Shown: piece by piece, positions 34,971 through 43,193 of the stretch
How positions within the stretch are numbered: the first letter of the stretch is position 1
How the letters are laid out: every line of letters starts with the position of its first letter
From: Candidatus Cloacimonadota bacterium
GTDB taxonomy: Bacteria; Cloacimonadota; Cloacimonadia; Cloacimonadales; Cloacimonadaceae
Length of the DNA: 64,000 bases
Direction: 5' to 3'
NCBI GenBank assembly: GCA_023228285.1
Contig: JALOBM010000002.1
Location: 1 to 64,000 of the forward strand
Notes under the pieces: generated by a model
Told to the model about the DNA's origin: nothing
Database searches by the model: none
Seen by the model: the letters and a program-made list of their open reading frames with translations, nothing else
Program-made: the position numbers and the translations under genes

Positions 34971-35019
34971 GGGCTCCGCTATCGCAACGCACCCTCGCAA
35001 TATTCTGTCACTCTCCGGG
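34971..35019 (-). repeat. Dispersed repeat type 2, copy 2
   Basis: On the minus strand it contains ATTGCGAGGGTGCGT, preceded by a CCCGGAG box and followed by GCGATAGCGGAGC. It matches 21325-21372 (plus) over about 50 bp with several substitutions. Confidence 0.65.
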
Positions 35020-35189
35020 CTCAGATATCGCCCATGAAGGGCACTGTGTGTGTGGGGGTAACAAAACGGCAAGATGCCGTTTCCACACTACGGAGGCAAT
35101 AATTGTACTTTCACATGTTACAAACATAAAATCAGTGTAAATCCATTTGATATGCTTCATCTGAGTGCTATTCCTCCTCCCTGCTTCAA

Positions 35190-35269
35190 GCAGTGCCGAA
35201 GCAGATATAAAGCCGTTATCAAGCAGTGACCACTCGATGATAACCCGATTATATCTGCTTCGGCACTGC
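35190..35269. repeat. Dispersed approximately 80-bp palindrome, copy B (best preserved)
   Basis: The outer arms GCAGTGCCGAAGCAGATATA and its exact reverse complement match over 21 bp; the inner arms hold GTTATCA and AGTG. The centre is near 35230. The core CACTCGATGATAACC is shared with copy A. It would form a very stable cruciform or RNA hairpin. Confidence 0.8.
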
Positions 35270-35641
35270 TTTACGCGAAGAGGGTGGATAGTGACTCCAG
35301 CATATTCCGGTTTACCGGGGGACATGTTGCCCTTTATGCTCGTCGATAAGCAAAAGGGATTGGGAAGCGTGGGATCATCCCATGCTCCATTGTTTTGTAT
35401 AGCATAATCGATAAATATGAAACATACCGCCTCGATGCGCAAAAGATTGACACACCATCTAGCCTCAATAATATTTGATTACTTCAATATTACAACTCAC
35501 CATTCCAGTCAGGGTTTATCCTTTATTGGCAATCCACAATTCCAGCTTGTTCTATCTCTGTCATGGATCGCGTATATCATGTGTGCTTTTTCTTCCCCGA
35601 TACCCGGAGCAAAGGGAACACTACTGGCAGGCAAACAATAC

Positions 35642-35670
35642 TTGACAGATATTCGACTATTCGGTTTTAT
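35642..35670 (+). promoter_or_regulatory. Candidate promoter of the 557-aa membrane protein
   Basis: TTGACA (35642-35647) and TTTTAT (35665-35670) are separated by 17 nt, about 25 bp before the ATG at 35695, implying a short leader. Confidence 0.45.
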
Positions 35671-35694
35671 CGCAAAAACGCTATTGAGGTTACT

Positions 35695-37368
35695 ATGAAT
35701 CAGCAGAATACACCCAGGGGAGCAAAGCTGGATATAAATATAAAAGCTTTTCGCCTGAAACCATGGCTGGCAACTAGTTGCAGTCTGGTACTCGTACTTT
35801 ATGTGCTTTATTTTCATCTTCCGGTTCTGAATCTCAAGTTCTTGGGCTGGATTCCCACGCTTGCCTTTGTATTGTTGCCGCTATGGGGGATGGCCAAACT
35901 GCGAAAAGCACTTATGGTGCTCTATGCTTTGATGCTGGTTCTGCTTGTTGTCTTACCGCTGGTTTTCAGTCCCTTGTTTGTTAGTTCCCACTATCGGAAT
36001 CTGATCGGTGATGTGCAGGAGAGCAATTTTTCCGAGATGGTCTCGCCCATCGACATGAGCCGTGTACCGATTATCGATGAGTATTTTGCGGCTTCTCTCG
36101 CAGAAAAAAAGCTGGGGGAAGACTTTGCCTTGGGTAGCCGGGTAGTATTGGGTATTCCCACCATTCAAATGGTTGATGGAAAGCTATTTTGGGTGGTTCC
36201 TCTATTGCACAGCGGATTCTTCAAGTGGCTTGCAAACACAGACAATGGTACTCCGGGATACATCATGGTATCTGCCACGAATTCCCAGGATATCCGCTTT
36301 ATCCGCGAAGTGAACGGAAAAGCTCTGAACATAAAGTATCAAAGCAACGCCTATTTCAACCAGGATTTGAAACGACACATGTATCTTTCCGGCATCACCG
36401 GTGTGGCAATGGCGGGAGATACTTTCGAGATTGATGACAGCGGAGAGCCGTATTGGACCATCACACTATACTCCAAAAAGATTGGAGTACGCGGCAATGA
36501 GGCCTTGGGATTGGTGACCGTGCACGCTTGCACCGGAGACCTCAATTACTATCCGCTGATAAAGACAGAGAATGGCTATAGTGATGAATTGATCCCGGAT
36601 TGGGTTGACCGGGTACAGCCCTCATATTTTGTGATGCCGCAGCTAAATTGGTGGGGAAAATATGTGCGCGGATTTTGGAACACTCTGTTTGGCAAAAGAG
36701 ATATGCTAACTACCACTGCCGGTTACAACATCACATACTCCGCCGATAATCGCAGCTATTTCTATACGGGCATGTCCAGCGTGGGAGCGGATGAAGGGAC
36801 AGTGGGCTTTGCGCTTATCAATACCCGCAACAAAGATACATCACTCTATCTGATCTCGGGAGCCACCGAGCAGGCGGCAATGCGTTCTGCCGAGGGTAAA
36901 GTACAGCAATTCAAGTATTATGCTACCTTCCCCATTTTGGTGAACATGGAAAACGTACCCACTTACTTCATGACTCTGAAGGATGCTGCCGGTTTGGTTA
37001 AGATGTATTGCTTTGTGTCGGTAAGCGATTTCTCGCTGGTTGGTGTGGGAGAAACCGTGAAGAGTGCCAGAGAGAGTTATCAGATGAATCTTGCCACCTA
37101 CGGAAGCTCCGATTCTGCCTTGATAAAAGAGAAAATGAACGTGTCCGAAGGCTATATCGTCAGAATCGCCTCCGACGTGAAAGATGGCAGAAGCTATTAC
37201 CACTTCTCTCTGGATAGCCTTCCCGGGACCATCTTCATTGCCACAAGCAATTTAAGCTCCTATCTGCCCCTCTCCGGCAACGGTGATAGAGTGAGCGTTC
37301 AATTTATAGATACGGGATCCAATCATATCAACATCAATAAATTTACAAATCTGAGCCTTGAGAAATAG
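35695..37368 (+). CDS. Unknown protein with three N-terminal membrane helices
   Basis: The protein is 557 aa from the ATG at 35695, just after TTGAGG; the open frame extends 132 bp upstream but without a ribosome site. Transmembrane helices lie near 27-45, 50-66 and 70-95, followed by a large soluble domain of about 450 residues. Recurrent aromatic/Gly strands (NTDNGTPGYIMVSATNSQD, DRVQPSYFVMPQLNWW) suggest a beta-rich extracytoplasmic fold. I do not recognise the family. It is single, with its own promoter, and lies before the htpX operon. Confidence 0.75.
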   Translation: MNQQNTPRGAKLDINIKAFRLKPWLATSCSLVLVLYVLYFHLPVLNLKFLGWIPTLAFVLLPLWGMAKLRKALMVLYALMLVLLVVLPLVFSPLFVSSHYRNLIGDVQESNFSEMVSPIDMSRVPIIDEYFAASLAEKKLGEDFALGSRVVLGIPTIQMVDGKLFWVVPLLHSGFFKWLANTDNGTPGYIMVSATNSQDIRFIREVNGKALNIKYQSNAYFNQDLKRHMYLSGITGVAMAGDTFEIDDSGEPYWTITLYSKKIGVRGNEALGLVTVHACTGDLNYYPLIKTENGYSDELIPDWVDRVQPSYFVMPQLNWWGKYVRGFWNTLFGKRDMLTTTAGYNITYSADNRSYFYTGMSSVGADEGTVGFALINTRNKDTSLYLISGATEQAAMRSAEGKVQQFKYYATFPILVNMENVPTYFMTLKDAAGLVKMYCFVSVSDFSLVGVGETVKSARESYQMNLATYGSSDSALIKEKMNVSEGYIVRIASDVKDGRSYYHFSLDSLPGTIFIATSNLSSYLPLSGNGDRVSVQFIDTGSNHININKFTNLSLEK

Positions 37369-37492
37369 AGTAACCGGATTCCCTGCTCTTCCAGTGTTGA
37401 GTTTCGGTGGCGTCCAGTTTCGGCCAGACACTCCACATGATGCAAGGAAAGTGCATTGCATCAGGTATATCTCTGCTTTTTACTTTTTTTAC

Positions 37493-37521
37493 TTGCCATC
37501 AAGCTGCTGGTTTTAGATTAT
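37493..37521 (+). promoter_or_regulatory. Candidate promoter of the htpX operon
   Basis: TTGCCA (37493-37498) and GATTAT (37516-37521), 17-nt spacing, lie 27 bp before the ATG at 37548. A run of T's just upstream of the -35 could act as an UP element. Confidence 0.4.
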
Positions 37522-37547
37522 GCCTTCAAGAATGATTAGGAGGAAAA

Positions 37548-38420
37548 ATGAAAGGACTTAAACGCTTGGGATTCTACCTATTGTTGAATCTCTTGGTAGT
37601 GTCCATGTTGAGCATCATACTGGCCTTTGTGCCAATGCCCCAAAATCAGGTAATCAGCCTGCTGATATTTTGTGCCATTTTTGGTTTTGTGGGATCCTTT
37701 ATCTCCCTTGCCCTTAGCAAGTTCATGGCCAAGAAAGCCTATAGGATACAATTGATCGATGCCTCCGTGCAGAACAGCCAGGCAAAGTATGTGTATGACA
37801 CAGTGCAAGCTCTGGCACAGGCAGCTGGAGTAAAGAATCCCGAAGTGGGTATATATCCTTCAAACGATGTCAATGCCTTTGCCACGGGAGCATCCCGCAA
37901 TAGCTCTCTGATCGCTTTTTCCAGCGGCTTGGTAAACACACTCTCGGAGGATGAGATTGCTGCTGTGGCAGCACACGAAATGACTCATGTCTCTGAAGGT
38001 GACATGGTTTCCATGACCCTCGTGATGGGCCTGATCAACACTTTCGTGATGTTTGGCGCACGCCTTGTAGCCACCATCCTGGACAGCGCCCTAAGAGGCG
38101 ATCGCAGACGCGGAGGATTGGGCTACTTCGGTTATTACCTCATGGTAATCTTACTGCAAAACGTACTGATGTTTTTGGCGATGATCCCCGCATCATACTA
38201 CTCCCGTTACAGAGAATACCGTGCAGACAAAGGAGCCGCAGGACTGACAAATCCGGGAGCAATGATCGCAGCGTTGGAAAAGATCGACCGTTACTACAGT
38301 CAGGATAAACGGCAGGATAGCTTTGCCATGGCCAAGATCAACAGCAGGAAAGCCGCATCACTATTTGCTACTCACCCCAGCATAAGCGATAGAATCACAC
38401 GTTTGAGTAACCTATTGTGA
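37548..38420 (+). CDS. htpX: HtpX-type M48 membrane metalloprotease
   Basis: The protein is 290 aa, the usual length, with GGAGGAAAA before the ATG. Two N-terminal helices (about 8-25 and 34-55) precede the catalytic domain with His143-E-M-T-His147 (AAVAAHEMTHVSEGD) and a later zinc Glu in the YREYRADKGAAGL stretch (near 222). By family it degrades damaged inner-membrane proteins. It overlaps the methyltransferase gene by 4 nt. Confidence 0.93.
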   Translation: MKGLKRLGFYLLLNLLVVSMLSIILAFVPMPQNQVISLLIFCAIFGFVGSFISLALSKFMAKKAYRIQLIDASVQNSQAKYVYDTVQALAQAAGVKNPEVGIYPSNDVNAFATGASRNSSLIAFSSGLVNTLSEDEIAAVAAHEMTHVSEGDMVSMTLVMGLINTFVMFGARLVATILDSALRGDRRRGGLGYFGYYLMVILLQNVLMFLAMIPASYYSRYREYRADKGAAGLTNPGAMIAALEKIDRYYSQDKRQDSFAMAKINSRKAASLFATHPSISDRITRLSNLL

Positions 38421-39739
38421 TTATCGAAAAACTAAACATAGAGAAGATAGCCATGGGTGGCATGGGACTGGGATTTCATGGTGGTAAAGCGATCTTTGTG
38501 GCCAATACTGCCATTGGCGATAATGTGGATGTGCAGATCTTTCTGGACAAGAAAGATCATGCCTTTGCTAAAGTGACACAGTATCATGAACGAGGTGCTG
38601 GAGTTATCCCTTCCGGCTGTAGTGCTTTTGATGCATCGGAACCCTGCGGGGGCTGCGATTGGCTGATGTTGGATTATCCCACTCAGTTGCAATACAAGGA
38701 TATGCTGTTGCGAGACCTCTTCAAAGATCACCTGGAAGTGTACAGCGGGATGGAGGCTTCGGAGCTTCAACGTAATTACCGAAACAAAGTATTTATGCCC
38801 GTAGGCGCAGAATCCTATGGCATTTATGCGCGATACAGCCACAGCATAGTAAAGCATGAAAGCTGTTTGAACCATCCCCCCGTTTTCGACGATATTGCCA
38901 AGACACTGTATCAGCTGTGCGAAAAGGCAAAGGTAGAACCCTATAACGAGCAGGATCACAGCGGTTGTTTGCGCCACATCGGCTTACGCTGCAACAAAGA
39001 CCAAAGTGAAATTTTGCTTATTCTGGTATGCCGTTCGGCACGCTTACCATTCTCGAAAACCATCGTGAGAGGCATCACCGACGCCTTCCCCATGGTTACC
39101 GGCATTGTGCAAAACATCAATCGCGACCGCGGCAATGTGATCCTGGGCCAAGAAGAAAAGCTTTTGTATGGCAAAAGCTATCTCTGCGACACTCTTGCGG
39201 ATATCCGCTTTGAGATCAATTACCGCAGCTTTTGGCAGATCAACAGCGGCAGCATGGAAAAGATACTGTGTGCCATGAGAGCCTGGATGAAGCCGCATTA
39301 CAAAGTAATTGATGCATATTGCGGCATGGGTGCCATTGGCTTGGGTTTGGCAAGTGAGATTGCGCAAGTATTGGGTATCGAAGAAAGCCCGGAAGCTATC
39401 CGTGATGCCAAAAGGAACGCCGAGAACAACGGTTTTGACAAAGTTCAGTACATCTGCGGTAAATTCGAACAGAAGTTTGATGAATCTATCCGAAGCTTCG
39501 AAGCCGATTGCATCATTCTGGATCCTCCCCGCAGCGGTGTTCCGGAAAGCACGCTATGGTCGATCAAAAGAGCCGGTATCCCCCGCATCATATATCTCAG
39601 TTGCTCGCCGATGAGTCTGGCGAGAGACCTCCGGATATTGTTGCAAGACGGAAAGTATAAGTTGTTGAATCTTGGCGGCTTCGATATGTTTCCAAACACC
39701 TGGCACATCGAGAGCCTTGCCGTTCTTGAAAGAATATGA
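38417..39739 (+). CDS. RlmD/TrmA-family RNA (uracil-C5) methyltransferase
   Basis: The protein is 440 aa with a GTG start inside the htpX stop. A TRAM-like N-terminal domain (about 1-55) is followed by an iron-sulfur-cluster set of Cys (SGCSAFDASEPCGGCDW near 67-83), then the methyltransferase fold with DAYCGMGAIGLGLA (SAM, near 300) and the catalytic Cys in ISYLSCSP-type IYLSCSP (near 395). It methylates U in 23S rRNA or possibly tRNA; which site cannot be told. Confidence 0.9.
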   Translation: MIIEKLNIEKIAMGGMGLGFHGGKAIFVANTAIGDNVDVQIFLDKKDHAFAKVTQYHERGAGVIPSGCSAFDASEPCGGCDWLMLDYPTQLQYKDMLLRDLFKDHLEVYSGMEASELQRNYRNKVFMPVGAESYGIYARYSHSIVKHESCLNHPPVFDDIAKTLYQLCEKAKVEPYNEQDHSGCLRHIGLRCNKDQSEILLILVCRSARLPFSKTIVRGITDAFPMVTGIVQNINRDRGNVILGQEEKLLYGKSYLCDTLADIRFEINYRSFWQINSGSMEKILCAMRAWMKPHYKVIDAYCGMGAIGLGLASEIAQVLGIEESPEAIRDAKRNAENNGFDKVQYICGKFEQKFDESIRSFEADCIILDPPRSGVPESTLWSIKRAGIPRIIYLSCSPMSLARDLRILLQDGKYKLLNLGGFDMFPNTWHIESLAVLERI

Positions 39740-40161
39740 ACAAATCCCTCTGGCTACTGCTTGTCCTGCTCAGCTTTCTTTTGCAGAGTTGCGATCTTGA
39801 CAACGAAGAAAGCTTTGGCCAGAAAGAGATTCGCGACATTTTATATGACATTTCGATGGATTTTAACCTTGGCAATTCCTTTGGCATCATGGATCACGTA
39901 CACCAAGAGTATCGCCATGATGGGCAGATATCCTGGCATCTGAATGAAGAGATCAACCGGCGCCGAGACCGCTTTCAGCTCTTGGAAATAGAAGTACTAT
40001 ACATTGAAATCAAAGGAGATTACGCGGTTGCCTATACACGGGATCACTATCAATCCAGTATCGAACAGGTTACCTACAATGAACCGGAAGACAGCGGATA
40101 CTTTTCCTACTTTTTCTACACCAACGGCACGTGGTTGATCTATGGCAATCAAAGATGGTAG
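39736..40161 (+). CDS. Small lipoprotein of unknown function
   Basis: The protein is 141 aa and overlaps the methyltransferase by 4 nt (ATGA). The lipobox LLQSC places acylated Cys near residue 19. The mature domain (QKEIRDILYDISMDFNLGNSFGIM, ending in GTWLIYGNQRW) has the size and ending of NTF2-like or Cystatin-like folds, but this is only a suggestion. It is probably anchored to a membrane. Confidence 0.78.
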   Translation: MNKSLWLLLVLLSFLLQSCDLDNEESFGQKEIRDILYDISMDFNLGNSFGIMDHVHQEYRHDGQISWHLNEEINRRRDRFQLLEIEVLYIEIKGDYAVAYTRDHYQSSIEQVTYNEPEDSGYFSYFFYTNGTWLIYGNQRW

Positions 40162-40287
40162 ATTCCCTTCCGACAATGTACCCTACAAAACAAATATCAC
40201 TGGTTTCAGAGGCTTTTAGATTGACACTTTTAGCACCTTGAAATGTCGTGTTACTATTATAGCTAAGTTCAAACGAAGAGAGGAATT

Positions 40288-41436
40288 ATGCGCAGAAAGC
40301 GGATCTTGGTAATCCTGGTCATAATACTGATAATCGCAGCCATCATCGGCTTCACTACTTGCCGGAAGAAATCTATCAAGTCCGGGCCGGAAGCCGCAAC
40401 CGATGCCAACACATACACTGTCAAGTTCGGTAACATAGAATCCCGTACGGAAATCACCGGTGAAATCCAGCCCAAGACCATTGTATCTCAAAAATCCAGA
40501 GTCTCAGGCAAAGTGGTCAAATTCTACGTGGATGAAAACGATACTGTGAAAATGGGAGACATTATTGCAGATATCGAACCGGATTACAATCAGGCAAATA
40601 CTCTTTTCAACACCAAAGCCGCTTTGCAGCGTGCCGAACTGAGTCTGGAACAAGCCCGCAAGGATTTTGCCGACAAAACCCGCTTGAAAGAGATGGAATA
40701 TATCTCTCAGGAAGAGTACGATAATGCGGCAGATGCCCTGCAGGAAGCGGAAATACAGTATGCTCAGGCCAGCCGTCAGTACGACATGATTCGGGATTTG
40801 GACGTTCCCGGAACCGTTATCCATATGTATGCCACTACTTCTGGCACTGTGATAGAGCGCAAGGTTAATGAAGGCGAGATGGTTAGCTCCAGCTTGAATG
40901 CCTATAGTGAAGGCACTGTCATCATGCAAATTGCAGATCTGAATCACATGATTGTAAGTTCAAATATCAACGAAGTTGACATCGTGAAGTTCAAGGTAGG
41001 ACAAAATGGACGGATCAAGCTCGATGCCCTGCCCTATGAAGAATTTGAGGGCAAGATCATCAAGATCTCACCCAAAGCCGTAACGATCAACAGCGCCAAG
41101 GTTTTCCCCGTGGAGATAAGTATCAATGCCCGCGGTGATAAAGTGATGCCGGGAATGACTGCTGAGATCAGCATTGAAGGCGAATCACGCGAGAATGTAC
41201 TTATCATCCCAATTGGAGCAGTTTTTGCAGATGATAAGAATCAGGACATCGTGTATCTGAAAGAAACACCCGGAGAAAGCAACCCGGACAAGGCAAAGAG
41301 TACTCAGCCAAAAAACGCAGTTGTCACTTTAGGAGCCAATGACTTTCAGATGGTAGAGGTAATTTCAGGCTTGAAGGAGAACGACGTAATTCTGCTGTCA
41401 GAGCCTGTAAGTGCCTCCATGATTCCCAGTTTCTAA
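40288..41436 (+). CDS. HlyD-like periplasmic adaptor (membrane fusion protein)
   Basis: The protein is 382 aa. One N-terminal anchor (about 6-23) is followed by a lipoyl/barrel-sandwich half (GEIQPKTIVSQKSRVSGKVVKFYVDENDTVKMGD), a coiled-coil hairpin (about 100-175), a second half-motif (TTSGTVIERKVNEGEMV) and a beta-barrel domain. MacA-type adaptors link an inner-membrane ABC pump to an outer-membrane channel. It is first in a run with the GldA/F/G-like ABC genes, 21 bp from the ATPase. No outer-membrane channel is encoded nearby. Confidence 0.88.
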   Translation: MRRKRILVILVIILIIAAIIGFTTCRKKSIKSGPEAATDANTYTVKFGNIESRTEITGEIQPKTIVSQKSRVSGKVVKFYVDENDTVKMGDIIADIEPDYNQANTLFNTKAALQRAELSLEQARKDFADKTRLKEMEYISQEEYDNAADALQEAEIQYAQASRQYDMIRDLDVPGTVIHMYATTSGTVIERKVNEGEMVSSSLNAYSEGTVIMQIADLNHMIVSSNINEVDIVKFKVGQNGRIKLDALPYEEFEGKIIKISPKAVTINSAKVFPVEISINARGDKVMPGMTAEISIEGESRENVLIIPIGAVFADDKNQDIVYLKETPGESNPDKAKSTQPKNAVVTLGANDFQMVEVISGLKENDVILLSEPVSASMIPSF

Positions 41437-41457
41437 GCACCGGAGACACAGTATTAC

Positions 41458-42474
41458 ATGATCGAGATAAAGAAGCTAAGCCGATCTTTCGGCACCTTAC
41501 GCGCCGTGGATGACATCAACTTCAGCGTCCACAACGGCAGCATCACAGGCTTTCTGGGCCCCAATGGCGCGGGAAAGACCACTACTCTCCGCATGATGGT
41601 AAGCTACCTGAAACCGGATAGCGGAAGTATATCCATAGACGGAAAATCCATCTATGACGATCCCATCGAGACCAGCGCCAAGATCGGTTATCTGCCGGAG
41701 CAGAACCCTCTTTATGAAGACATGCTGGTAATGGAATTGCTACAATACATTGCGGATCTGCGCAAGATGTCACCCTCCAGGTTTCAGGAACGCAGTGAAT
41801 ACGTGATCTCGAATTGCGGAATCAACCGGGTCCTCTACCAGAAGATCGGCACCCTTTCCAAGGGCTTCCGGCAAAGAGTGGGACTGGCCCTTGCCATATT
41901 ACACGATCCTGAAATCCTTATCCTGGACGAGCCCACCAGTGGATTGGATCCAAACCAAATCATCGAAATACGAGATTTGATCCGTAAACTGGGCGTGGAA
42001 AAGACTGTAATTCTATCATCACACATCATGCAAGAAGTACAAGCACTGTGCGACAGAGTCTTGATCATAAACAACGGCAAGATCATAGTTGACGATGATA
42101 TCGACAACGTGAGCCGCTACTTCGACGACTATCTGGAACTGCATCTGGAGATTCAAGGAGAGAACATCGACCTGCAGGACTTTTTGGACTTTCATCCGGA
42201 ACTGGAAGTGATCTCTTTGGAAAGCCACGACCAAATCTGCAAGCTTATTTTGAAGTGCCCGTCAGACAGCTCCGTCAAGCACGATCTTTCCCGCTATGTG
42301 AGCGATAATGGCTGGTTGATCGAAAACCTATATACCAAGCAAATCAGTTTGGAAGAGATATTCTTCAACCTCACCAAAACGGGGGCTTTACCTCACAAGT
42401 CCGATTCTGAGCTAGTACAGGATCCCAGCCTTACCGAACCTAAAACGGAGACTCCTGAAGGAGAAGACCAATGA
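41458..42474 (+). CDS. ABC transporter ATPase (GldA-like)
   Basis: The protein is 338 aa. The nucleotide-binding domain has Walker A GPNGAGKTTT, Q-loop GYLPEQNPLY, signature LSKGFRQRVGLA and Walker B ILILDEPTSGLD, followed by the H-loop His in LSSHIMQEV. A C-terminal extension of about 90 residues (EGENIDLQDFLDF...), also seen in GldA proteins, follows. It powers the permease encoded next, with which it overlaps by 4 nt. Confidence 0.92.
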   Translation: MIEIKKLSRSFGTLRAVDDINFSVHNGSITGFLGPNGAGKTTTLRMMVSYLKPDSGSISIDGKSIYDDPIETSAKIGYLPEQNPLYEDMLVMELLQYIADLRKMSPSRFQERSEYVISNCGINRVLYQKIGTLSKGFRQRVGLALAILHDPEILILDEPTSGLDPNQIIEIRDLIRKLGVEKTVILSSHIMQEVQALCDRVLIINNGKIIVDDDIDNVSRYFDDYLELHLEIQGENIDLQDFLDFHPELEVISLESHDQICKLILKCPSDSSVKHDLSRYVSDNGWLIENLYTKQISLEEIFFNLTKTGALPHKSDSELVQDPSLTEPKTETPEGEDQ

Positions 42475-43193
42475 GCGCGATTTGGACCATAGCCCGCAAA
42501 GAGTATCAATTAGCAATGCGTTCGATAACGTCCTACATAGTGTCTGTGCTGTTTCTGGTGATCAGCGGTAGTTTCTTTGCCACTACTGTCTTCAAAGTGG
42601 GTTTGGCAGAAATGAGGGGGTTGTACAGCTTTCAGCATATCCTCTTTGTGTTTTTTATCCCCGCCATCACCATGGGCAGTATCGCCAGAGAGCGCAGCAG
42701 CGGGACAATAGAGCTTTTGAGCACCTTACCTATTCGACTCAGCCATGTGATTTGGGGCAAGATCCTCTCTGCATTTATGCAAGTCTTCACCATGCTCATC
42801 TTCAACATAATCCCCTTTGCGATTATTGGGGTATTGGGGCAAAACATCGACTACAATGCCATCATCCTGGGCTTTTTCGGCTTACTCCTGGCAGGAACGG
42901 CTTTCATCAGTATCGGTGTTTTTGCCAGCAGCTTGCCCTCAAACCAGGTTTTGGCCTTTGTAATCGCTTTTTTGATAAGCGGATTCTTCTATGTGATCCG
43001 CTATCTTTTGGCGCTTGTACCTCTCTCTCTGGTTAGATACCTGCAGTATTTCTCTTTTGAGTATCACCTCTCCGGATTTATGAGGGGTGTGTTGGATCTG
43101 CGTGATCTACTCTTCTTTATCGCCGTAATCGTCATTTTTGCCACCTTAGCAGAGTTCAACCTCCAATCCAGAAACATGATGCAGGAGCGGTAG
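42471..43193 (+). CDS. ABC-2-type permease (GldF-like)
   Basis: The protein is 240 aa with six predicted transmembrane helices. RERSSGTIELLSTLPI is the typical cytoplasmic loop of ABC-2/NatB permeases after helix 2. It lies between the GldA-like ATPase and a GldG-like protein, which ends 1 nt after it, so the three probably form one complex. Confidence 0.9.
   Translation: MSAIWTIARKEYQLAMRSITSYIVSVLFLVISGSFFATTVFKVGLAEMRGLYSFQHILFVFFIPAITMGSIARERSSGTIELLSTLPIRLSHVIWGKILSAFMQVFTMLIFNIIPFAIIGVLGQNIDYNAIILGFFGLLLAGTAFISIGVFASSLPSNQVLAFVIAFLISGFFYVIRYLLALVPLSLVRYLQYFSFEYHLSGFMRGVLDLRDLLFFIAVIVIFATLAEFNLQSRNMMQER

Larger units (their letters stand above)
34781..35694. other. Long repeat-bearing intergenic region
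   Basis: About 910 bp between divergent genes with no convincing ORF. It holds an extended -10 (TGGTATAAT, 34915-34923), repeat type 2 copy 2 (34971-35019, minus), a perfect 8-bp hairpin AAACGGCA-AGA-TGCCGTTT (35064-35082), palindrome copy B (35190-35269) and the promoter of the next gene. The sense of any transcript from the extended -10 is plus, through the repeats. Confidence 0.6.

Noticed and set aside
35008..35442. 144-aa minus-strand frame in the 34.8-35.7 kb intergenic region
   Set aside because: It runs through the palindromic repeat and has no ribosome site or family pattern, so the open frame is treated as chance.
38432..38977. 181-aa minus-strand frame opposite the RlmD-like gene
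   Set aside because: Antisense to a gene with clear catalytic motifs; hydrophobic composition is a codon-shadow effect.
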